DNA from: Thermoflexales bacterium
GTDB taxonomy: Bacteria > Chloroflexota > Anaerolineae > Fen-1058
Direction of reading: 5' to 3'
Assembly (NCBI GenBank): GCA_030834835.1
Contig: JAUQXD010000534.1
Coordinates: 1-5,589 of the forward strand
DNA: 5,589 nt
The notes under the pieces were generated by a model. It had not been told where the DNA came from, ran no database searches, and saw only the letters and a program-made list of their open reading frames with translations. Both the position numbers and the translations under genes were made by a program. Positions within the stretch are counted from its first letter, which is position 1. Each line of letters starts with the position of its first letter. Shown here one piece after another: positions 1 through 5,281 of this stretch.

Positions 1-39
1 GTGCAGTCGCGCAAAATCGACCCTAATTCGGCGCGGTTC

Positions 40-68
40 TTGCACGAATTGTACTGGCAGGTTACAAT
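40..68 (+). promoter_or_regulatory. Candidate sigma70-type promoter for the membrane operon
   Basis: TTGCAC (40-45) and TACAAT (63-68) are separated by exactly 17 bp. The -10 element matches the consensus at 5 of 6 positions; the -35 matches only at the first three. Transcription would start near 75, giving a leader of about 33 nt before the ATG at 108. The stretch is AT-richer than the coding DNA after it. Caveat: frame 1 is open from base 1 to a TAA at 106-108 that overlaps the ATG, so an upstream gene running to this point, with the promoter match being chance, cannot be excluded. Confidence 0.45.
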
Positions 69-107
69 ACCGCCGCTATGTAGTCTAAGACTGAATCTTC
101 GAGCCTA

Positions 108-1745
108 ATGACGCTCCCACCGATTATTCCCTTGGTCCTACTCATCCTTGGCGCGCTGGCCGTTGGCGCCGGCGATCTGGCGAGATTGCGACGTCCCAAT
201 CTGGTGATGGTCGTGGCGTCGGCGCTGGCCTTGCTGACCGGCCTGCTGGTGCGCGGCACTGCGCCGCTGACGCAGATCGTGTCGGACTGGCAGCCCGTCT
301 CGGTCTTCACCGTCCCGATCAGTTTTCGCGTCGATCAAACCGCGTGGATCATGAGCGTCGGCCTGTTAATCGCCGGTCTGGCGACGGCCCTGGCGTGGCT
401 GGCCTTTCCAGGCGAGAGCCGCCCCGCCCCGCGGGCGCTCTCGCTGCTGATGGTAGCGGCCGCCTTGGCCAGTGTCTATGCCAGCAATCTATTAACCTTG
501 ACCATGGCCTGGGGCCTGTTGGACGTGATGTTTGTCGTGGCGCTGCTGGTGCGTAGCGGGCCGCAGGTCGGCCGGCGGGCGGCAATTGCCATCATCCTCA
601 ACACGACCTCAACGGTGTGCGTGTGGATTGCCACACTCCTGATCGAAAACGGGCACGACAGCCTGTACTGGCATCTGGTCAATTTGCCCGACGGGCCGCG
701 TATGTGGCTGGCCGCTGCCGGCGTGCTGCGCCTGGGCCTGTATCCGCTGCATCAATGGCTGCCCGTCGATCTCAGCCGGGAAACTAATCGATCCGCCTTG
801 CTATACACCGTCCCGACGATGGCGGGCCTGGCGCTGTGGGCACGGCTGGCGATCACGCACAATCTGCCCGACACATCGATCGTGCCGCTGCTGGGCCTGA
901 TCAGCGCGCTGGTGGGCGCGGTGCTGGCCTGGCAAAGCAGTCGATCTCGAGCGGGCTTGCCCTACGTGGCCCTGGGCCTGGTCGGGCTGGCCGTGCTTGA
1001 TCTCGGTGTGTTGGCGACGCCCGGCACGCTGACCGCCGTCGCCCTGAATTGGTTATTCATTGCGGTCAGCCTGTTCATCGCGCGCAGCTTCAGCCGTCGC
1101 GCGCCATGGTGGTCGATCGGCGGCATCATCGCCGGACTCGCCATCATGGGTGTGCCAGGCACGCTGGGCTTTGTAACGCGCTACGCCATGATCACCAACC
1201 TGATTCGCTCTGGCGAGTGGTTGATGCTGGCGGGCGGCCTATTGGCCGAAGCGCTGCTGATCGCCGCCGTGACTCGCATCGTCTTCACGCCGACGGGCGA
1301 CGATCAGCCGATCGGGTTGCTGCGTCAGGTCGCGTGCGGGCTGTCCATCATCAGCGCAGCAGTGCCCTTGATTTTGTTGGCGATCAACTCAGCACTCGTG
1401 CCGGGCATATCGTCACTCAACAACATGCTGGGTAACCTCGATCCGGTGACTGTGCTGGCGTGGTTGTTGCCGGTCGGCGCGGGAGTGGCGATCGCCTGGC
1501 GTGATTTGCGCGCGGCAATGCCGTCGATCCTGCCAGCCGAACGGGCCGCGACCGATAGCGAAGCGCCTGTCTGGCTGCGACTCGTTCGACTGGACTGGCT
1601 GAACATGCTCTTCGGGCAGATGATACACCGCTCGACAGCACTGTTACGCGGGCTGGCCAGCGTCATTGAAGGCGAAGGCGGCCTGATCTGGGTGATTGTC
1701 ATTGTCATCGTCGGCGTGGTCTTGACCAGCGGCGCGTTAAAGTGA
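108..1745 (+). CDS. Antiporter-like membrane subunit (NuoL/M/N superfamily), divergent channel residues
   Basis: A 545-residue, very hydrophobic protein with about 15 predicted membrane helices, in the size range of NuoM/NuoN/HyfB-type subunits. The superfamily core is visible: LGLYPLHQWLP at 209-219 corresponds to the family 'K-x4-P-x-H-x-W-L-P' motif, followed by SALLYTVPTMAG (229-240, family form SALLHAATMV) and GVPGTLGF (348-355, family form GLPPxxGF). In the family these subunits move protons or Na+ within complex I, Mrp antiporters and group 4 hydrogenases. The essential Glu after Trp in helix 5 is Gly here (W135-G136, with D139 one turn later), and the helix-7 Lys is R208. After residue 465 comes a polar and amphipathic stretch, an EGEGG motif (521-525) and a last helix (526-541). 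An in-frame stop at 81-83 and the lack of another start codon make ATG 108 the only good start; Shine-Dalgarno support is weak (GAG at 101-103). Family membership is firm; the exact subunit type is not. Confidence 0.85.
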   Translation: MTLPPIIPLVLLILGALAVGAGDLARLRRPNLVMVVASALALLTGLLVRGTAPLTQIVSDWQPVSVFTVPISFRVDQTAWIMSVGLLIAGLATALAWLAFPGESRPAPRALSLLMVAAALASVYASNLLTLTMAWGLLDVMFVVALLVRSGPQVGRRAAIAIILNTTSTVCVWIATLLIENGHDSLYWHLVNLPDGPRMWLAAAGVLRLGLYPLHQWLPVDLSRETNRSALLYTVPTMAGLALWARLAITHNLPDTSIVPLLGLISALVGAVLAWQSSRSRAGLPYVALGLVGLAVLDLGVLATPGTLTAVALNWLFIAVSLFIARSFSRRAPWWSIGGIIAGLAIMGVPGTLGFVTRYAMITNLIRSGEWLMLAGGLLAEALLIAAVTRIVFTPTGDDQPIGLLRQVACGLSIISAAVPLILLAINSALVPGISSLNNMLGNLDPVTVLAWLLPVGAGVAIAWRDLRAAMPSILPAERAATDSEAPVWLRLVRLDWLNMLFGQMIHRSTALLRGLASVIEGEGGLIWVIVIVIVGVVLTSGALK

Positions 1746-1749
1746 AAGC

Positions 1750-2469
1750 ATGGACGTTCTAAAGACACTGTCTTCCATCCCTGGCCTGGCCGTCCTGATC
1801 GGGTTGATCGCGGCCGCCGCGCTGTTGGTCGTATTGGTGAACTGGCGGCTGCTCATCCTGGCGCTGGGCGTGCAGTATCTGCTGGTCGGCCTGATGTTGA
1901 CCCGCGTAGTGCCGCTGGAGTTGGCCGCGGTCAAAGCGCTGGTTGGTGTGATGATCTGCCCGGTGTTGTTCATTACCGCGCGCCGTGTCCGCTGGGGGCA
2001 GATCGATCAAGAGGAAGCGGAGGCCGATCAACCTCCGAGTGATCCCGCCGCCCCAGATCAGCCCGCGCCCAAATTGGCGGCGCGCCGATCGCTGTTCGGC
2101 TGGCTCATCAGCCCTGGCTTGCCGCTGCGCTTGATGGCCGCGCTATTGACGGCCGTGCTGGCCGTCAGCCTGGCGCTGCGCAATCCCCTGTCGGTCACCG
2201 GCGATACGCTCGTTTCGCGCGACATTACGATCGGGACGTTTGGACTGTTATTGCTGGGGTTGTTGAATATCCTGCTGAACGAGAATCCGCTCAAGGTCGG
2301 CATTGGCCTGCTTAGTCTGCTGGCCGGTTTCGAGATGTTCTATACCTCGGTCGAACCCACCCTGACGATCGTCGGCCTGCTGGGGATGACCAACTTGATC
2401 ATCGGTCTGGCGATTTCGTATTTGACGACGGCTTGGGCGACGCATCCACCACGTGAGGCGCAACTATGA
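1750..2469 (+). CDS. Two-module NuoK/HyfE/MrpC-like small membrane subunit
   Basis: A 239-residue protein about twice the length of NuoK or MrpC (100-120 residues) and near HyfE in size. It has three helices (about 10-29, 32-53, 57-77), a charged Pro/Asp/Glu-rich hydrophilic linker (about 80-113), then four helices (about 124-143, 160-177, 181-200, 203-226). The C-terminal part, with GLLNILLNENPLKVGIGLL at 170-188 and E195, has the NuoK/HyfE pattern of a polar turn followed by a helix pair. The N-terminal part carries E57 and K62 in its third helix (PLELAAVKALVG) and can be aligned to the C-terminal part by eye. In complex I-like enzymes the NuoK-type subunit sits between antiporter-like subunits and carries buried Glu residues, which fits the gene order here. 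The gene begins 4 bp after the previous stop and overlaps the next gene by 4 bp. NuoK/HyfE-likeness is inferred from pattern, not from a search. Confidence 0.65.
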   Translation: MDVLKTLSSIPGLAVLIGLIAAAALLVVLVNWRLLILALGVQYLLVGLMLTRVVPLELAAVKALVGVMICPVLFITARRVRWGQIDQEEAEADQPPSDPAAPDQPAPKLAARRSLFGWLISPGLPLRLMAALLTAVLAVSLALRNPLSVTGDTLVSRDITIGTFGLLLLGLLNILLNENPLKVGIGLLSLLAGFEMFYTSVEPTLTIVGLLGMTNLIIGLAISYLTTAWATHPPREAQL

Positions 2470-3869
2470 TCAACAGCGTGATGCCGTTGATCGCGCTGCC
2501 GCTGCTGGCGGCCGTGTTAACCTCCGGGCTGCGCCGCTCGGCGACGTTGAGCGCCATGATCGCGGCTGGTCTGCCGCTGGCAGGCGCCGCGCTGGCGCTG
2601 ACCAACGATTTGAGCAATCCGTTTACGCTGTTGGGGCGCGAGCTGCTGTTGACTACCGGGGATCGATTTGCAGTGGCTTATCTGTTCATCTGCGCCGCCG
2701 CCACCTTCATGGGTGTGTGGCGCACGTCGCCCAACTGGACATATTACCCGGTCGCGCTGTTGTCGTTGACTGCGGTCGTCATGACGCTGGGCGCGCGCCC
2801 GGTCGAAGTGGCCGTCGTCGTGGGCCGGCCGTTCGATCCCTTTCACTATTCAGTCATCTTCCTGACGGTCGCGTGCATGCTGGCGATTTTTCCGCTGCAA
2901 GGCGGACAGCCGGGCGTGGCGCGCGGCACCGTGCGCTTCATGGCCTTGATGGTGATTGCCTTGCCCGCGTTTTTAGCGGCGTCGTGGGTGCTGGATCAGT
3001 TTACGCAAAGTCCGGACGCCGTGAATCTGGCGCAAACGGCCAGTGTGCTAATCCTGTTTGGCTTCGCCGTCTGGCTGGGCGTCGTGCCCTTCCATGCCTG
3101 GCTGCCCGGCATTGCCAGCGAAGCACCGCCGCTGTCCAGTGCGTTCGTGCTGGGCATCATCAACGTGGCGGTCTGGTTCTTGCTGCTGGATATGTTCCAC
3201 GAGATCAAGGTCTTGCACGATAATCCGGCCCTGCTGGACGTGCTGCGAATTGCGGGGATTTTGACGGCGGTGGCGGGCGGCTTACTGGCGCTGGCTCAAC
3301 GTGACTTTGGCCGCCTGATGGGTTATGCCGTGCTCTCAGACATCGGCGTGGCGTTGGTGGCCTTTGGCACGGGCACGGCCGCCGGTCTCAGCGCCGCGCT
3401 CGTCGTGGTCTTCGTGCGCACCTTTGGCCTGGGCCTCATGTCGATGGGGCTGGCCGTTGCGCGCGACCGTGCCCGGCGGCCCGACGATAGTTTTGAATCG
3501 CTGACCAGCCTGGCGTGGCGATCACCGTGGGCGGCGATGGTGATCATCATCGGCGGTTTCTCGCTGGCCGGGCTGCCGCCCTTTGCCGGTTTCACCGGCC
3601 GATGGGCCGCCCTGCAGCAGGTGGCCTATAACGATCTAACCACATCGTTGGCGTTGCTGATCAGCACCATTGGCGTAGCCACCGGCACCTTGCGCGGCTT
3701 GCAGTACATCTTCCAGCGGCCTCAGGCGACCGACGCCCGACCCGATCATATCCCACCGCTCACGATCATGCTGCTGGTCAGCGCGCTGGTGTTGACATTG
3801 ATCATAGGCCTGTTCCCCGATCTGATCGCGCCCGCCATTCGCCAGATGGTTGCGGCGTACATGGGATAA
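2466..3869 (+). CDS. Second antiporter-like membrane subunit (NuoM/HyfB-like), lacking usual Lys/Glu residues
   Basis: A 467-residue protein with about 14 predicted helices. Superfamily landmarks: LGVVPFHAWLPG (204-215), followed by an acidic/Pro turn and SSAFVLGIIN; ALAQRDFGRLMGYAVLSDIG (275-294), the counterpart of the family 'QxDxKRxLAYSSxSxxG' stretch; and GLPPFAGFTGRW (369-380), the counterpart of GLPPxxGFxGK. At the position of the helix-7 Lys there is W203, at the helix-8 region Lys there is G282, the usual SH/SQ is S291-D292, and the GK is G378-R379. No Glu lies in the predicted helix 5 (about 126-144). Translation is coupled: its ATG overlaps the upstream TGA (ATGA 2466-2469), and GAGG at 2455-2458 gives a well-spaced ribosome binding site that fixes the start. 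Its TAA (3867-3869) lies inside the first unit of the following heptamer array. The protein is probably a partner of the 108-1745 product in one membrane complex; whether it still moves ions is open. Confidence 0.85.
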   Translation: MINSVMPLIALPLLAAVLTSGLRRSATLSAMIAAGLPLAGAALALTNDLSNPFTLLGRELLLTTGDRFAVAYLFICAAATFMGVWRTSPNWTYYPVALLSLTAVVMTLGARPVEVAVVVGRPFDPFHYSVIFLTVACMLAIFPLQGGQPGVARGTVRFMALMVIALPAFLAASWVLDQFTQSPDAVNLAQTASVLILFGFAVWLGVVPFHAWLPGIASEAPPLSSAFVLGIINVAVWFLLLDMFHEIKVLHDNPALLDVLRIAGILTAVAGGLLALAQRDFGRLMGYAVLSDIGVALVAFGTGTAAGLSAALVVVFVRTFGLGLMSMGLAVARDRARRPDDSFESLTSLAWRSPWAAMVIIIGGFSLAGLPPFAGFTGRWAALQQVAYNDLTTSLALLISTIGVATGTLRGLQYIFQRPQATDARPDHIPPLTIMLLVSALVLTLIIGLFPDLIAPAIRQMVAAYMG

Positions 3870-3957
3870 TGCACAATTTATAATTCATAATGCATAATGC
3901 GCAACGCAGTGACCCTGACAACGCGCATTATGAATTACGAACTATGCATTATGAATT
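3866..3957. repeat. Inverted array of degenerate heptamers between convergent genes; possible bidirectional terminator
   Basis: Units follow a strict 7-bp register. The left arm is ATAATGC (3866), ACAATTT (3873), ATAATTC (3880), ATAATGC (3887), ATAATGC (3894) and GCAACGC (3901). The right arm is GCGCATT (3923), ATGAATT (3930), ACGAACT (3937), ATGCATT (3944) and ATGAATT (3951). The arms are inverted copies: 3882-3896 pairs perfectly with 3943-3957 (15 bp) and 3895-3902 with 3923-3930 (8 bp), around a core at about 3908-3922. The region is sharply AT-richer than its flanks. It contains the stop codon of the gene to the left and the stop plus last codons of the gene to the right. Position between convergent genes suits a two-way transcription terminator, though there is no clear T-run. 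Confidence 0.85.
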
Positions 3958-5173
3958 GTTCCAACTTTGGCACGATGTGACGCCAGTCGTATTTCTCCGC
4001 AAACGATCGACCCACGGCGCCCAGCGCCCGCCCCTGCTCCGGCTGACGAATCAACTCCACCGTCGCTCGCGCAAACGAGGGCGCTTCGTCGGCCAATAAC
4101 AGTTCTCGACCGGAAACAACTTCAAAACCTTCCGCGCCCAATGTTGTGCTGACGCATGGCGCGTGCAAGGCCAGTGCTTCCAACAACTTGAAGCGCGTGC
4201 CACCGCCCATCCGCAGTGGAATCACATACACACTCGCGCCAGCGATGTACGGGCGCGTGTCCTCAACACCGCCTGTGATCACGATCGAATCGTCAACACG
4301 CAGTTCGGCCAATCGGGCGTGCGGGCGCTGACCCACAATCACGAAATGCGCATCGGGCACGTCAACTTTGATCAGCGGCAACACCTCACGCGCGAACCAC
4401 AGCACCGCATCGACGTTGGGTCGAAAATCCATCGTGCCCGTGAAGACCAGCGAATGCGGCGGCAAATCGATCGGCGCGACCTGCGCGCGATCATACAGGG
4501 CCGTGTCGATGCCATTGGGGACCACGTGAATTTTCAAAGCCGGATCGAGTTCGCGCAGGGCGGCCGCATCCGCATCCGAGACCGCCACCACCCGATCGGC
4601 TTGCTGCGCTATACGGCGCTCGAAATGACGCAGCTTCTGCGCTTGCAGTGTGGAGTAGATCGCGCCAGGCGTCCAGCCGCGCGCGGCACGCTCGGTCTGC
4701 GCGATGCGCGTTTGCAGCAGATACTCGGCGTTGTGATCGTCGAAGATCAAGCACCCCCATCCCCGGCCCTTCCCCCGTTGCGAAGAAGCCGCAACAGGGG
4801 AAGGGAGCATCAAACCATACCGCGCCAACTCAATGCCCTCGATCTCGATCGCGTCATAATCGCCGTCGCTGAGCCACGCTTGCAATTGAGCCAGAAATTG
4901 CGGCGACCATAGGCGCAGGCCCATATCCGGCCACGGCGAGATCAGCGTATCAAGGGCGCGGCGCACATTCGAGCGGGCGGGCACAGTAACGACCGCCATG
5001 CGGCGGCACAGTCGATCGAGCGGCGTGCCCAGCGGCACCTCCGGCGAATCATGGACGCTGAGCAGATCGATCTCGTGGCGCGCAGCCAATCCGGCGATGA
5101 GATTGTAGTTGCGCAGCGTCGTGCCTTTGTGCGGCGGGTACGGGAATTGTGGGGTGAGAAAGAGTAAGCGCAT
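3935..5173 (-). CDS. Glycosyltransferase family 4-type protein (GT-B fold)
   Basis: A 412-residue enzyme that would transfer a sugar from a nucleotide donor to an acceptor, probably in cell-surface polysaccharide assembly; donor and acceptor are unknown. The N-terminal domain starts MRLLFLTPQFPYPPHKGT, with the Gly/Pro-rich loop and R-x-YNLI typical of one GT4 subgroup, and continues to LIFDDHNAEYL (142-152). The C-terminal domain has VVPNGID (217-223), FTGTMDFRPN (244-253), FVIVGQRP (277-284) and RMGGGTRFKLLEALA (321-335), the nucleotide-sugar site region. ATG 5173 is chosen over an upstream ATG at 5257 because the extra 28 codons are only translated heptamer repeat and the family N-terminus begins at MRLLFL. 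No Shine-Dalgarno is visible upstream of 5173. Residues 123-141 are an in-frame palindromic insertion, and the last few residues (ending HSS) are encoded by the right arm of the 3866-3957 array. Confidence 0.87.
   Translation of the reverse strand: MRLLFLTPQFPYPPHKGTTLRNYNLIAGLAARHEIDLLSVHDSPEVPLGTPLDRLCRRMAVVTVPARSNVRRALDTLISPWPDMGLRLWSPQFLAQLQAWLSDGDYDAIEIEGIELARYGLMLPSPVAASSQRGKGRGWGCLIFDDHNAEYLLQTRIAQTERAARGWTPGAIYSTLQAQKLRHFERRIAQQADRVVAVSDADAAALRELDPALKIHVVPNGIDTALYDRAQVAPIDLPPHSLVFTGTMDFRPNVDAVLWFAREVLPLIKVDVPDAHFVIVGQRPHARLAELRVDDSIVITGGVEDTRPYIAGASVYVIPLRMGGGTRFKLLEALALHAPCVSTTLGAEGFEVVSGRELLLADEAPSFARATVELIRQPEQGRALGAVGRSFAEKYDWRHIVPKLEQFIMHSS
4751..4807. repeat. Palindromic element inserted in frame inside the glycosyltransferase gene
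   Basis: CCCTTCCCC (4767-4775) pairs with GGGGAAGGG (4797-4805), and GTTGCG (4777-4782) with CGCAAC (4790-4795). One mismatch (4776/4796) separates the two helices and the loop is 7 nt, so 15 of 16 positions pair. A flank at 4752-4764 is C-rich (CACCCCCATCCCC). On the minus strand the 57-bp segment encodes 19 residues rich in Pro, Ser, Gly and Arg, placed directly before LIFDDHNAEYL, where the family usually runs straight into that strand. Similar C-rich hairpins are common as dispersed intergenic repeats in some GC-rich bacteria (from memory). Exact element ends are inferred. Confidence 0.75.
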
Positions 5174-5281
5174 GATGAGTGATGAGTGACGAGTGATGAG
5201 TAAAGTGTGGTGCGTGTTTCGTGGTGCGTGATAAGCGACTGACGGTTGGCCTGTCACGCATCACGCACTACGCACCACGGT
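5174..5281. repeat. Second inverted heptamer array, between the two glycosyltransferase genes
   Basis: The left arm in strict 7-bp register is GATGAGT (5174, 5181, 5195), GACGAGT (5188), AAAGTGT (5202), GGTGCGT (5209, 5223), GTTTCGT (5216) and GATAAGC (5230). The right arm is TCACGCA (5254, 5261), CTACGCA (5268) and CCACGGT (5275). Fold options include 5224-5232 with 5260-5268 (9 bp), extended by 5235-5237/5257-5259 and 5240-5243/5253-5256 around a 9-nt loop; or 5220-5229 with 5270-5279 (10 bp). The array begins at the base next to the start codon of the 3935-5173 gene and its last base is the first base of the TTA (stop complement) of the 5281-5589 gene, so it fills the whole spacer. It could act as terminator or attenuator for the rightmost gene, or as mRNA leader structure for the next. 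Confidence 0.85.

Noticed and set aside
1..108. Frame 1 open from the left edge to TAA 106-108, overlapping the ATG at 108 (TAATG)
   Set aside because: It could be the tail of an upstream coupled gene, but the 35 codons show no recognisable motif, the second half uses many AT-ending and rare codons (ATA, AGA, CTA), and a promoter-like pair lies inside it. Too short to decide.
2453..3223. 256-residue open frame on the + strand overlapping the second antiporter-like gene
   Set aside because: It is Arg/Gly/Ala-rich, lacks domain features and runs in another frame of a clearly conserved membrane protein gene; a high-GC shadow frame.
3866..3957. CRISPR array
   Set aside because: Units are 7 bp with no spacers of constant length and the arms are inverted, so this is not repeat-spacer architecture.
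4767..4805. Rho-independent terminator inside the glycosyltransferase gene
   Set aside because: The GC-rich hairpin has no following T-run on either strand and lies in an intact reading frame; better explained as an inserted palindromic element.
4163..4912. 249-residue open frame on the + strand opposite the complete glycosyltransferase
   Set aside because: It is the antisense of a gene with clear GT4 motifs; the composition (Arg, His, Gln-rich) is typical of a shadow frame.
5174..5281. tRNA or structured small RNA gene in the spacer
   Set aside because: No cloverleaf arms or T-loop consensus; the pairing is fully explained by the inverted heptamer arms.
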